64,000 nucleotides of DNA from Datisca glomerata. Taxonomy: Eukaryota; Streptophyta; Magnoliopsida; Cucurbitales; Datiscaceae. The translations under genes were made by a program, and so were the position numbers. Positions within the stretch are counted from its first letter, which is position 1. Each line of letters begins with the position of its first letter. The stretch covers positions 310,001-374,000 of the forward strand of contig QANY01012071.1 in the NCBI GenBank assembly GCA_003255025.1, in the 5' to 3' direction. The notes under the pieces are model-generated. The model searched no databases, was not told the DNA's origin, and was given only the letters and a program-made list of their open reading frames with translations. Positions 47,671 through 59,904 of this stretch are shown here, one piece after another.

Positions 47671-49533
47671 GGTTATTTAGAAAATTATACAATTTTCAAT
47701 TTGACTAAGAAATTTTATACCCATTTTTAAAAACAAAGAATTTGATATTGATGACCAATTAACTTCATATCACCACTTGCAATCTCTCTTTTTCCTTATC
47801 ATATTTTTTCTTTCTCAATGCACATGTCAAATCAATTTAATAATATCTTCTTCTTCTTTATATTTTAACAAAGTTTTTTTCTTATACTTGAAGGGTTCAA
47901 ATAATTTTTTATGACTAATTGAACCTTTCAAGTAATTGTTTTTTTGTCAATCAACACTGATACAGCATGTGACTACTTAAACGATTCAAGTAGTTATTTA
48001 TGACCACTTGAAGGGTTCAAGTGATTATTTATGACTACTTAAACCCTTCAAGTAGTTATTTTTTGTTTGATCAGTCAGCAACTCAAACACCAGTGACTAC
48101 TTGAAAGTATCAAGTAGTTTTTTATGACTACTTGAACCATTCAAGTAGATTTTTATTACTACTTGAGCCTTTTTATGTCCAAAAAATAAGAAAATGTGAA
48201 CGTTGAGTACTTAAAAGGTTCAAGTAGCTTTTTATGACTACTTGAACCCTTCAAGTATTTATTTTTTTCGTCAGTCAGCAACTCAAACATCAGTGATTAC
48301 TTGAAAGATTCAAGTAATTATTTATGACTACTTGAACCTTCAAATAGTTATTTTTGTTTTGCCAGTTAGCAACGCAAAGACCAGATGACTACTTGAAGGA
48401 TTCAAGTAGACTTTTATGACTACTAGAATTGTTCAAATACCTTATTATGACCATTTAAGCCTTTTTTGCGTCCAAAAAATAGAAGAAAATGAACTTTACA
48501 TACTTGAAGGGTTCAAGTAGTTTTTATGACTATTTGAACCCTTCAAGTAATCACCTGATGTTTGGATTGTTGATTGACCTAAAAAATAACTACTTGAAGG
48601 GTTCAAGTAGTCATAAACAACCATTTGAACCCTTCAAGTAGTTAGTTAGTGATGAGTTGTTGACTTAAAAAAACCTGATGTTTGGGTTGTTGATTGACCT
48701 AAAAAATAACTACTTGAAGGGTTCAACAACCCAAACATCAGGTGATTACTTTAAGGGTTCAAGTAGTCATAAAAAACTACTTGAACCCTTCAAGTAGTCA
48801 TAAACAACTACTTGAACCATTCAAGTAGTCACATGATGTTATGGTTGCTTACTGATAAAAAAATAACAATTTGAAGGGTTCAAGTAGTCATTAGTCATAA
48901 AAAGCTATTTGAATCCTTCAAGTACTCAACGTTCATTTTTTTAGACGTAAAAAAAGACTAAAGTAGTCATAAAAAACTACTTGAAGGGTTCAAGTAGTCA
49001 TAAAAAACTATTTCATATCTTTAGGTAGTCACTAGTGTTTGAGTTGTTGACTGATCAAACAAAAAATAACTATTAGAAGGGTTCAAGTAGTCATAAACAA
49101 ATAGTTGAACCCTTCAAGTAGTCACCTGGTGTATGAGTAATTGACTGAAAAAAAAAATATTTGAACTCTTCAAGTATTTATAAACAACTACTTGAAGGGT
49201 TCAGATAGTCATAAACAACTACTTGAACTCTTTAAGTAATCATCCAGTGTATGAGTGTTGAAAAAAAAAACAATTACTTTAGGGTTCAAGTAGTCATAAA
49301 AAACTACTTGAACCCTTCAAGTTGAAGAAAAAATTTCGTTGAAAAATAAAGAAGAAGAAGATATTATTAAATTGATTTGACATGTGCATTGGAAAATAAA
49401 AAAAATGATGAGAGAAGAGATAGATTGCAAATTGTGAAGTTGGTGGAATAGCAGGAGTATAAAATTCTTTGTTTCAAAAGAGGTATAAAATTCCTTAACC
49501 AAATCGAAAATGGTATAATTTTCTAAATAATCC
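47671..49533. mobile_element. 1.86-kb foldback element filled with short palindromes
   Basis: The ends are inverted repeats of about 230 bp, starting GGTTATTTAGAAAATTATAC (47671 to about 47895, and about 49318-49533). TAATAAAAAG flanks both sides (47661-47670 and 49534-49543), a perfect 10-bp duplication. The arms share CACATGTCAAATCAATTTAA and the ATATCTTCTTCTTCTTTAT block. The interior is a palindrome array with no coding capacity. A 9-10-bp duplication again suggests a Mutator-like transposase acting in trans. Confidence 0.88.
47895..49320. repeat. Array of ~20-bp palindromes CTACTTGAA-GGG-TTCAAGTAG
   Basis: The sequence CTACTTGAAGGGTTCAAGTAG, or its complement with CCC in the middle, recurs dozens of times, separated by about 10-bp spacers such as TCATAAAAAA. 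Longer spacers carrying CAACTCAAACACCAGTGA recur every 150-250 bp. Each palindrome has 9-bp arms around a 3-base centre, so the array can form many small cruciforms, and its two halves can also pair with each other. Confidence 0.9.
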
Positions 49534-49740
49534 TAATAAAAAGAATTAAATTACTAATAGAGTTAAAAATATTTACTCGTTTAACTTAAAAAGGAAAAAA
49601 AAAACTTAAACTACTAAACAAGTTAGGATGTCGGGAGAAGGGTCACAGCCTAATTAAAATTGACAAACGAAATGAATAAACCAATAAAACTCATTGAATA
49701 AAAAAACCCATAAACTCGGCTACAGAGGGGCACGTTACAC

Positions 49741-50775
49741 TAGACGCGGCAACCGGGCCAGGCCAGCCCGATAATGCTCGGCCTGGGCGTTTCACAGGTC
49801 GATCCTGGGCCTTTTCATCCGGCTCACGGGCCGGTTCTGAGCCGGGCCACTAGAATTTTAGGGCGACCAGAATGAACCGTTGAAACGGCCCGTGTACTCA
49901 CGGGTCGGGCCTCTAATGGTTCGGGTCAGGCTAGCTCACGAGACCGGGCCAGTTCACGGGCTAGTCCCGGTTCCCTCCATTTAATGTGATTTAATTCTAA
50001 AAATTATAGATGGAGAGAGATGAATCTTGGTGGGGAATAGATGATGTGTAGGAATTACAACTAAACTATATGAAAGTCATGTTACTTTCATATAATTATT
50101 TTATATTATTACTTTCAAATCTCAATAGAAAAACTTGTAATAATAAGTAAAATAATTATTTTATTTATTAAATTCATAAACTAGTGATATTCATATTCAT
50201 GTAAAATCTAAAAATATAATAAATAATTAATAACTAATTTATTATTCATGTTCATTAACACAACAAAAAATATTAGAAATATTAAACCAATATTTTTTAA
50301 AGTTTTCATGAATCAAATTTTTCATTGCATAAAATATTCATTTAAATGAAAAATATTATTTTTCATTTAATTAAATATGTTTATCTCAAAAGTATATTAT
50401 ATGAAGTTTCGACAAAATATTTTAAAAGACAATAAGAATATTTTTAACAATATATTTAACAAATGTTGTCTTGGTATATTGAAAGATGTCAAGAGTTCAA
50501 ATTTCATTACATGCATAATTGTTCAATTTTTTAGACAAAAGAATGGATTCATGGGTCGAGCCGGTTCAAGCCCGTCAGGCCTCACGGGTCGAGTCGATTT
50601 AGTCCCGTCGGGCCGAGCCTAGCATTCGGGTTGGGTCATAGGCCTTGAAGACAAGGCCTGTAATGTTCCGGAGCTGGCCCGCGGGCAAAACCGGTACTAT
50701 TCAATACCGGGTTAAACAGAACCGGATTATAACGGGTCGGTTTCACGGGCAAAACCGGTCCATTTGCCACCTCTA
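49741..50775. mobile_element. hAT-type MITE with GC-rich ends
   Basis: The left end TAGACGCGGCAACCGGGCC and the reversed right end TAGAGGTGGCAAATGGACC form terminal inverted repeats. Flanking 8-mers CGTTACAC (49733-49740) and CGTTACCC (50776-50783) match at 7 of 8. An 8-bp duplication and a TAGRGGTGGCAA start are typical of plant hAT elements. The terminal ~200 bp on each side are rich in GGGCC/CCGG, while the middle is AT-rich and non-coding. Confidence 0.85.
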
Positions 50776-50783
50776 CGTTACCC

Positions 50784-52589
50784 GATCTCTATGGTGCACG
50801 TAGATATGTATATGGTTAAATATATGATCTTTTTAATTTTTTAAATATGATATTATGGATTGTATTCGTCTTACACTTTTCATTTCGTTTGAATGTAGCA
50901 TCTTTGTCATTTTTCAGTGAACTGCTCTTAATAAATGACCGGCACTTCATTTTTCCTGAGAAACATTAAACCAAACATGGTAACTTTACCAAACAGGCTC
51001 AATTTTACGTTAGAAAAGCATAGAAAATGCACTTTCAGGCACAAACAAAAGATCAAAACGCTTTCTTAAAATGTAAAAAGTTAAATTATTTTTATCTAAA
51101 AATGTATACACAACAAGTACGTAAACGATTTTTAGAAAGATCGAGGATATGTCGCAGTCAAAGAATATTACCTTGATTCAGTTGATTCTATTCCTTATTA
51201 GCTATTTTATTTTGACCACTAGATTTCATCCGTCAGCTGTCGTTCCCAATTCGTTGGGGATCCATTATCTGCTTGTTGATTGGTCAAGAATCCGTTGAGT
51301 GGCGGACACCTGGCATAGGTGTCGTAGAATGGTCCCTGTTATAATCAATGGTGCATTATCATTTATGTGTAACACATCTTTACTAGATCAACAACTGCCT
51401 TTTGTTTCCATCATCATAAAGGCGTCGTTCTTTCTTCTCGAGGCACTAAGGCGTGCATCGCAATACTAGCGTGCCTTTCACGCCATTAATTACATTCGTA
51501 CGCGTAACGATTGCTGAACAATGATGGATTTTGTCGCATCCGCTCGTGTGCCGTTCGTTCAGTTCCAGGACGTCTCTTCATTTCCCGATGGCTTGAGATT
51601 CACTGGTTTTAACTTCCATTTCAGACCTGTCCTCTTTTTAAAGGCTTTCCCTCATCATTTTCCTTCATTTCTTTCTCCATTTCTTTCTCCCTTTCTTTCT
51701 CCATTTCTTCATAAGTAACTCTCATTTTCCTGTTCCTTCTTAGACCTCATCTTCCTCTATTAGTTCTTTATTTTCAAAATGTCCGAAGAAATGATTTTCT
51801 CCTCCTCAATTACAAGGGTTAGAATGAGGCCGAGTTTAAGGAGTTTGTTAGGTTATATAGTGACGCCTTCCTGACGGAGTGCATTGCTCCCTAGGTCAGA
51901 ATGGAGCAATCGGTGTTCCTTGCCATCCTTCCACCTAATGTATATACTCGTAGGTTTCAAATTTTCCATGTCCCTCTTATTTCAGGAAATTTTCCATCAT
52001 TATATTTTAGCTCCTTCCCAGTTTCACCCTAAACACATAGGATTTGTTTTCATACATTGAAGTTTTGAATAGGTTGTATAATTGAGGTTTAGTTTGGGTA
52101 CATCTGAGACTCACTTATTTAGTTAAGTCATAAGGGGGGCACGGGGATGGGGGAGAACTATTACATTGCCCCTAGACTGATATGATGGTGGCCTTAATAA
52201 AGAACCTCTTTAAAGGAGAGAAAAGATGGGACATATATGTCCTAAACATTTGGGAAATTGGAGCGGTGATATCCATTGAATTATGACTTATTGGAAAGTA
52301 TTCTCTTTTTGAAAGATAAGAAAATGATAAAAAAATGTTATATTTACAAGAAGGTGCATTTTTCTTAACTGTAATTTTTTTAATAAAACTGTAAGAATTT
52401 TGTGTATAAGTATACGATGATATATTTTAATATATTTTAATATATTATAGTATATTTTAATATATCGTAGTATATTTTTAGTATACTTTATATACAATTT
52501 ATGATAATTATATATCATGAATATATTAGCTTACAAATCACCAGTAGCAAATCTCCTCTCACACCCAAACCCGTCTCCTCATCTTTTAT
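50784..52589. other. Intergenic DNA, possible old retroelement
   Basis: The stretch 51220-51960 is less AT-rich and may be decayed transposon coding sequence. In one frame at about 51820-51960 it reads NEAEFKEFVRLYSDAFLTEC, but no family was recognised. TTTCTTTCTCCA is tandemly repeated at about 51665-51710. From 52280 to 52520 the sequence is nearly pure AT with TATATTTTAA repeats. Confidence 0.35.
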
Positions 52590-52980
52590 TTCTCTATGGT
52601 GTACTTCACCTCTCTCTCGCTCGATTCCCTCTTTCTTCTTTTTGTAGCTTCGATCCCTCTGAAATCTCTTCCACTCTGTTTCTTCCCTAATTTTGGCAAT
52701 TTCAGCTTATAGATCGTGTATCATAAGCCTTCTCAGTTAACACCGCCTACTCACAATCCAAAGTTATCGTCAAAATTCATCTACTCCTTCTGTTTGGTCT
52801 ATCTGTGGTGTGCTTCATCTCTCTCTCGCTCAATTCCCTCTTTCTCATCTTTGGAACTTCGATCTCTTTGAAATCTCTTTGGAGCTTTGATCACGTGTTC
52901 ACAAGCCTTCTCAGTTAATGTTGTCCACTCCCGGCCTCGTTGATTCTCACTACTACTGTTTTCGCCATTTTTGCCAGCCA
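52590..52980. repeat. Direct duplication of a ~200-bp CT-rich segment
   Basis: Both copies (from about 52594 and 52800) contain TCTCTCTCGCTC, ATTCCCTCTTTCT, CTTCGATC and CTTTGAAATCTCTT-like phrases, followed by AAGCCTTCTCAGTTAA. The copies are diverged. They resemble a duplicated plant 5' leader, but no gene follows. Confidence 0.65.
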
Positions 52981-53214
52981 AAGTTTAAAGTCTTGCAACT
53001 CAGTTATCGACGTTCAAATGGGCTCTAGCCATCGGAACTTCCTTGAAGTGAAGTGAATATTTGGATTTGAGGCTTGGGACTCAGTTGTGAGTGGAAGAGA
53101 TTTGAGATTTTAAGTCTAGTAATTTAATTGTTTTTGCTAGAAGAGAAATGACTACCATTGCTACTAATATGACTAAAATCGGCTATAATTGCAAACTTCA
53201 TTTTTTAGGGCTAA

Positions 53215-53598
53215 TTGCTAAAACTATTAAAAAAACAAACCATTCACTATAATTTCCCTTGGATTAACCCCTGTACTTGGGGTGTTTTCAGTAAGTCCTT
53301 TAGTCCAATCTCCATTTCCCTATATATTTTTCAAATACTATTATTGTTTTTATTTTTGTTTACTAATGCTTATCTTTCCTTGTTTGAAAGGCAAGCTGGT
53401 GAACGCCAAACCTTTTCATTGAAGGTGAACGTTGAGAAGATCACATCTGCTTACCTTTTCCTTTTCGTGGTTCGTGACTGGCATCTTCTTTATGACCCGA
53501 GGAGAGAGGTGATGATTGCTTTCGTTCCTTGCATCCTATCATTCACCCTTGTCACTAAAGCCATTCCTATTCCCTCTTTATGGTCAATTTCTTACTAG
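53215..53598 (+). CDS. Hypothetical open frame, 127 codons
   Basis: The first half is hydrophobic (a Leu/Phe-rich stretch around residues 35-55) and the second half reads like globular protein (RQTFSLKVNVEKITSAYLF, then DWHLLYDPRREVMIAFVP). No family was recognised. It lies between a duplicated CT-rich segment and a copia gag remnant, so it is likely a leftover of a transposon or a chance frame. Confidence 0.2.
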   Translation: MLKLLKKQTIHYNFPWINPCTWGVFSKSFSPISISLYIFQILLLFLFLFTNAYLSLFERQAGERQTFSLKVNVEKITSAYLFLFVVRDWHLLYDPRREVMIAFVPCILSFTLVTKAIPIPSLWSISY

Positions 53599-55894
53599 CC
53601 TTTGGATCCTATTTTGATTAATATGACTTACAAGTAAGTGTCACAAATAGGTTTCTTTAGCATGAGAAACTTTTGTTCCTTTAGGTTCACTATATGAACT
53701 ATTATCTACTTTAATATCATGTAATATTAACCTTTTAAGAGTAACAAAATATAAACAATCAACTAATATACCATAATATATTAAACTTCTATTTTTTTTA
53801 GTGTTAAAACAATTGCAAAATTAAAATGAAAGCCTTCCAAACCAAGTTGAGAAACTAAAGTCAAGTTTTCTTAATGTTCAGTAGATAAAAGATAGTCTAA
53901 TAAATTAATGCTCCTAAAATCATCAAAATAAACTGGAACCCACGCATTCGTCCTAACAACAAGTTGCAGTTCTCCTTCACTTAGTCTCTTGGTCTTCTAG
54001 AACCCCTATAAAGAACTATATATGCAATTTATGGTTGCAAAATCTACACACCAAGATCTGCTAGAATCATCAACTAAACATAACTCAATGATGTAAAGAA
54101 ACCGCGTACCTATCTTCTTTTGTTCTAGGAAAGCTTCACATTTTGTTTTCTAATGACCAGTCTTACAACAGTGGAAACATTACTCTTACCCTTGTTCTTT
54201 CCCTTCTTCTTGAACTCCTTTTGCTTAGAAACATTCTTCTTTTTCATCTGGTTGGACTTAGACTTAAGCCCAAGAGAAGTAGAAGCTTGTTTCATAACCA
54301 CACTAGTTTCGACCTTCGGTATATTCTTTTCCATATTGAGTTGCCTCATCAACTCGGTGAAAGTTCATTCATGCTTATTCATGAAATAGTTAACTTTGAA
54401 CTAGTTGAATGACTTTGACAGAGATCCCAATATCATATCGATCCGGATCCCTATATTGATTTCAATACCTAGGTTTTTCATCTCGTTAAGATAACTAATC
54501 ACTTTTAGCAAGTGATCCCTAGTAGGTTCCAGCTTAGGTGCTTCATCTTATCTTCGTGAGAGCCTTTATAGGTTCCAGCCTAGTTGGTCGTCCTTGGTTT
54601 TTAAACATTTTGTAATATCCCGACTTTTTCGTAAATGAGCATTTTCATAAAATTGATTTAAAAGATAAAGTGATTTTAAAATTTGATTTTAAAAAGTGAT
54701 TTTTTTAATTTTGGTAAAATAATTTTAATTATATATGATTTAGTTTAAAATTGAATTTAAAAAGAGTTTTTTTGCTTCTATCTCTCCCTTTATCTATATC
54801 TAACTCACAACATATGCTTATGTATACCCTAGTTAATTGAAAACCACTCACACTACATGCATATACACACTAAGCTAGCCCTAACCTAATATATATATAT
54901 TCCAAATCTTTGTTCTTCAAATCCCTCCTCCCCCTCGTAGCCTCTCACCCCGCGCAGCCTTGTAGGCCAGCAATTCTTCTTCTTCGTTGGTCTCTCTCTC
55001 TAAACCTTGGCCGCTACAAGCTTTGAAATTGGGTAATCTTCTTCTCTTTCTTTCTTTATTTCTTTCTTTAATCTCTTTCTCTCTGTTTTTGCCTCTTTCT
55101 CGTCCTTGCTTATTCTCCATCCCTCTCTGTTTTTATCTCTTTCTTTCGATCTCTTTCTCTCTCTTTCATCTCCATATCTGTTTCTTCCCCTCTATTTCAT
55201 TTTCCATCTCTTCTCTAATTTTCTTTCTTAATGGATGCTCTCTCTCATTCTTTCCCCTTCCCTCTTTCTCCTTCTGTTTCTCTCTCCTAATTTCTTTCTT
55301 CTTCTCCTCTTTCTCTGTCTTTTCTCTCTCCTTATGTTTCCCTTTCTCTCACCCTATTTTTCCCTCTTTATCTTTGTCTCTCTTCTTCTCTCTACATCCC
55401 TCTCTCTCTTCCCCTCTCAAATTCCCTCACTATTTTTCTTCCCCTCTTTGTTTCTCTCTCCTTCTCGTTTTCTCTCTTTCCCCCCTGTTTTCTCACTTTC
55501 TTGTTCTGCAACTAGGTTTTACACCCAGTTGTTCTGTCCTGAACTGGTTCACCCTAAACCGAACCGGTTCAGTTTAACCAGACCGGACTGAACCGGCCTA
55601 GTCGATAAAATTGAACCGGACTGGTCTGAACCATTTGACCCGAAACTTTATCATTTGACTCTGGACCTGATATATTATTTTCTGACCTCGTTCTGACCGT
55701 TTTGCATTATTTTAATTAAATCTCTATTTTCTATTTATATTATATTTAAAATGTGTTTATATTGTTTTATTTCAAAATAATTTAGTGATTAAATTTTTTG
55801 TTGATTTCAGGTCATTAATTGTTTAATTCATTCTTACGCTTCAGGTAATTGGGCTTATATGATGGTGTGACTCCCGTTGTTATAATTGTATATG

Positions 55895-56110
55895 TTTTAT
55901 GTAAGTGAATTTATATCGTAATGTGACCCATATGTGATAAATATATATATATTTGTGTAAGTGAATTTACATTGTAATGTGACCCACGTGTGATAAATGT
56001 AATATGTGTTATTCTAATCAGCTTTATTTCTCTATCATCATGTTACTTTCATATATATGTTTGTGCAAATTGACTTATATAACGATGTGACTCTGATATT
56101 ATAATTGTAT
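55895..56110. repeat. Short direct repeats inside the solo LTR
   Basis: GTAAGTGAATTTATATCGTA followed by ATGTGACCCATATGTGATAA occurs twice, with a third diverged copy (AAATTGACTTATATAACGATGTGACTC). Unit length is about 65-140 bp. Confidence 0.65.
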
Positions 56111-56424
56111 CATATATTTATTATCTGTTTAACCATTTTTCAATAATTATTATATTTCGTTAACACTTTGGTAATTGATTACTGTTCAGTTATTAATGTG
56201 AATATCATGAGATAAATGTCTGAGTATGACTGATTTTGCGTAGTACGTTATCATGTTTGATTCTGTTATATGTATTAATATGCATTATATGATTAATTTT
56301 TGTCATACGTTGGATTATGTAAGTTATGAGGTTAATTCATTCAAGTGGTAATTTAAGCAAAATATGAACTTAAGCATGACCAAAGTTAACAAGAAATCAG
56401 GACTGATCACATTATGTTCTGTTA

Positions 56425-56645
56425 AACGAATGGGGTGTCATCTACTCATGCTTTTGTCACGCATAGGGTGTCATATGTCCATGTTTTGGTCATTCTTTGG
56501 GTGTCATCTGTAAATATTTTTCGTCACTCATGAGGTGTCATCTGTTCACGTTTTTCATCACCTATGCGTGCCATCTTTTCTGTCGCTCAATGAGTGTCAT
56601 CTGTTTCATCGCCTGATGTGTGTCATCTGTTTCGTCACCCAATTC
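56425..56645. repeat. ~35-bp tandem repeat inside the solo LTR, about seven copies
   Basis: GGGTGTCATCTG is followed by 10-20 variable bases containing TTTTCGTCAC. The copies are diverged but the GTGTCATCTG core is well kept. Confidence 0.7.
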
Positions 56646-57599
56646 ATCATGATGTGTTTCAGTTAACGTGTGATCAGTTCTGATTAGGTTGTTAACTAGA
56701 GGATATGCCAAGCCAATATATGATTGAGATTGTTAAATGATTCTATTTGAGACACGTGTTATCTGCGTGCTATGTTAAGCCATGTCATGATCAAGTACGT
56801 TACTTTATTTCATTTATGTTATATGTCAAGTTCAGTTATGTTATGTCATGATTGCATTTATGACATGTGGATGCATGTTATTATGTGAGTTTTCTTATTG
56901 AGTATTTTAAAATACTCATTCCCCCACAGTTATTTATGATGCAGGTGGTGATGGCGAGTAGCATGAGTGGGAGACTGCCATAACCTGTTAGATCAGAGGA
57001 ATTTATGTGTTCAGTTTATGATTTGATTTAAAAATTAAGAAAACGTTTTATGTTAAACTTGGTTATTCAAGTAGTTTATTTTATGTTATGATTTTCTATG
57101 AATTATGATGAGTGAATTATATTTCAGAATTTAATTCAGTTCTTCGAGGTTTTATTAATTATGCATTTAAGATAATTATGCATTTAAGACACTTATCTCT
57201 TCCGTTATTTATTGATTAAGATTCTGATCATGGATAAGTTTAATACTTCCGCTATTTAAGGTTAGGGGTTTTTCATCATGGGTAAATTAAGAATTTGAAA
57301 ATTTGAAAATTTTCTCAAAATTAGGGTTTGTTTCGAATTGAAGATTTCAAAATTATGAAATTACACGTTTGTTTAACCCTCAGGGATCAGGGCGTTACAC
57401 ATTTCCTGGAGTTTAAGCATAATATATGCAGCCTGAACATGCATTGATGCTCCTGTTGCAGCACATGGGCATAAAGACCAACATGTAGAAACATGAAAAC
57501 TCATCCTTCCTATTAGACTCCTCCTTAGAGGATAGTTCAGTGGGAGTAAGAGGACAAGGCTCTGTAAGGATAAACATAATTACCTCAACAAATAAGATT

Positions 57600-58351
57600 A
57601 TACAAGGTTACACTTCTAATTAACATAATTCATGCCATCAACTTTGTTTTTTTCATAATAGATGCTAATGGGCTCATGGACGATATTTCAAATATAAAAA
57701 TGATAAAAAAATCTTAATTATTACACGGACATTCTAATTTTAGCATACATGTTAATATGAAATAAAAGTAAAAAATAAACATGCAATCGCACGCAACAAT
57801 ATCTCAACTCACATAAATGTATACTCGCTTAGGCAGAACTCACATTTAAAAGTTGCATAGGATAGTCCAATCAAATTAATCATTTATCTAAGAATAATAC
57901 CTATCAACTAATTTGGTATTAATAACTTGTAATTAACTAACCTTATGCTTTGATCTATCAAAATAAGTAATTAGAACCCCTTAGGTGAGATATTACAGAA
58001 ATGAGTCAAATGTGAACCATTATTTTACCCTCGAACTCATGACAAGTGGCCAACTCCTGCTTAAGCAAATCTTTCCTAGTTATTCACTTATCAAGGTGAC
58101 CTTTATGAAGATCATACTTTTCATATCCGATGCTTCGGATACCCTCATTTAAGGAGCTACCAAGACTTAAGAAGTCTTCAAGTAACCAATCTTTAAAGCC
58201 TTCAAGTTTACTCTTGAAGTCTTCAAGTAGCCAATCTACTATAAGTTTTCAAGTTCGATCTTGAAGCCTTCAGTTCAATCATGTTCGAGTTACATTTTGA
58301 AGTCTCCAAATAGATACGGCTTGTTTACTTCTTCATCATCAACTTTGTTTA
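57600..58351. other. Intergenic DNA, possibly the LTR side of the minus-strand copia
   Basis: No gene. Near 58160-58300 a CTTCAAGTA-type phrase recurs about six times with TTGAAG spacers, giving a loose tandem repeat. CATCAACTTTGTTT occurs at both 57636 and 58337. Confidence 0.35.
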
Positions 58352-58359
58352 CTACACGA

Positions 58360-59484
58360 TAAGAGCGTTCACGGTTTGATTCGGTCGGTTAGTACCTTAA
58401 TTTTGTAATCAAACCAAAATGATCAACTATTTAAGACCCTCAATTGAAATTAACCAATTTAACTAGAAGAACTAAATTGAATCGAGATAAAGTGATCGGT
58501 TCGGTTCGGTTCGGTCTGTTATAATTAGTTCCACCATTGGAAGTTTCTGAAATTTGACTGCTAATCCTGAAGCATGAAAATGAGTTTTTCATATGAACCA
58601 TGAAAAATTCTCAAAAAATTCATTACATTCTATAAAGTTCAATACATTCTAAAGCACTTAAAGAATGAAGGAGAAGTCAGATCAACCAATTTAATACAAA
58701 ATGGAGAAGTCAAATCAATCATTGAATGATTATCCAGACTTGAAAAAATAGTCTTGTTTGTAGACATCTAGCAATAAGACAAGAAAATTTTGATCAAACT
58801 CGTAAATTCATAAGATATCAAACATTAAGACGAAAAAAATTCTAAATTAGACCCCTAAATCAGTAGAACATCTAACAGTGTGACAATATCCTAAATTATA
58901 AAACCTAAAAATTAATTAAAACCCTAAATCCAGTAAAATTAAAAGAAAAATATAAATATTCATACATTCTCTTCGATTTGCTAGCTGGGGTAGTAAGAAC
59001 AAGATGGAATGTAAGGAGAAGCTTCAGTGATATCAAACTTGGAAGGAGACGTTTCGACCTGAAGAGGTGTTATTTTCGGAGGCTAGTGCAGTGGAAGAAT
59101 GGCTAATGCCAATGATAACAAATATGGTTGACTGCATGTGAAAGAATGAAAAGATAAGGTGAGAAAGAATAAAGAAGATGGTGAAGAAAAGAGGCAAGAG
59201 AGAGTTGCATAATGAACAAAGAGGGAGACGAATGAACAGAGAGGGAGATGAGATAGTGGAAAAGATTAAGGTGTTATTTAGAGGTGTGTTTATGTAGATC
59301 TATTTTTTTTAAATGGTTCGGTTCATTTGGTTAGAGCCGATTATTTTTTAAAATGAATGTGAACCGAACTGAAGTTTTGATTACTAAATTATATCAAACT
59401 GAACCAAATCACTATAAAAAAATCAACCAACCTAACTCGGTTCAGTTCATTTTATTCGATTCAGCAATATCTTGCACATCCCTA
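58360..59484. mobile_element. hAT-type MITE, 1.1 kb
   Basis: The left end TAAGAGCGTTCACGGTTTG and the reversed right end TAGGGATGTGCAAGATATTG are weak inverted repeats of hAT type, backed by GGTTCGGTTCGGTT-like repeats inside both ends. Flanking 8-mers CTACACGA (58352-58359) and CTACAGAG (59485-59492) match at 6 of 8. The interior is non-coding, with AGAGAGGGAGA repeats near 59200. Confidence 0.65.
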
Positions 59485-59492
59485 CTACAGAG

Positions 59493-59904
59493 TGCATTTC
59501 AATGAAGAGCTAACATTCTGGAAAATGTAAATAGTGTCTCGAAACTCTTAAGAAAACTTCTAATTAACTCATCAACCCAAATAAAAACTTGGAACGTCAT
59601 GAAATAATACAGAACATGCATGCCTTTTAGTTGACAAGCTTCTTAGAGACTTAAACATGTGAAAAATAGAAAAGAAAGAAGAAGAAGAAGAAAGCAATAA
59701 AAATGTTGAAGATGGAAGAATAAAAATGTTGAAAGTATAACACACTTTGAAACATGATGAAGGTAAAAGATGGACAAGAAAAAAAAAAGATGAAAGCAAG
59801 AAAAATATTGAAGATGGAAGAAAGAAAATCTTCAAAATAGACTGGCGAGAAGGTGTGAAACAAACTTCTTTTGTTTTTAACAGAAACAGATTTCATTGAG
59901 ACAA
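59493..59904. repeat. GA-rich duplicated segment
   Basis: The phrase AATATTGAAGATGGAAGAA (or AAATGTTGAAGATGGAAGAA) preceded by GAAAGCAA occurs at about 59692 and 59795. The minus-strand open frames here are rich in Phe and Ser because of this composition and are not considered genes. Confidence 0.55.

Larger units (their letters stand above)
54611..57399. mobile_element. 2.79-kb solo LTR (gypsy-type)
   Basis: It starts TGTAATATCCCGAC and ends GGGCGTTACA. The reversed end, TGTAACGCCC, mirrors the start. CATTT flanks both sides (54606-54610 and 57400-57404), a perfect 5-bp target duplication. It has a TATA-like run at 54889-54900, a long CT-rich tract (54980-55500), and no coding domain. LTRs of 2-3 kb starting TGTAACGCCC-like are common among plant gypsy chromoviruses; that assignment is inference. 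It interrupts a minus-strand copia gag. Confidence 0.85.
53660..57590 (-). pseudogene. Copia gag remnant, split by a solo LTR
   Basis: On the minus strand the gag C-terminus reads SLAKSD-like, FKVIQLVQS, then MRQLNMEKNIPKVETSVVMK and KKKGKNKGKSNVSTVVRLV, where functional copies carry a CFHC-GHWKQNC zinc knuckle; the Cys residues here are lost or out of frame. Reading continues to about 53660 with decay. The upstream gag part lies beyond the inserted LTR at about 57405-57590 (an FSCFYMLVFMPMCCNRSINA-like stretch). Frameshifts and stops are numerous. Confidence 0.7.

Noticed and set aside
47895..49320. CRISPR-like palindromic repeat array
   Set aside because: The spacers are themselves repetitive and the array is enclosed in a transposon with a target duplication; no cas genes and no prokaryotic context.
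54987..55591. 196- and 118-codon open frames rich in Ser, Leu and Phe
   Set aside because: They translate a CT-rich tract within the 2.79-kb solo LTR; low complexity in two overlapping frames argues against a protein.
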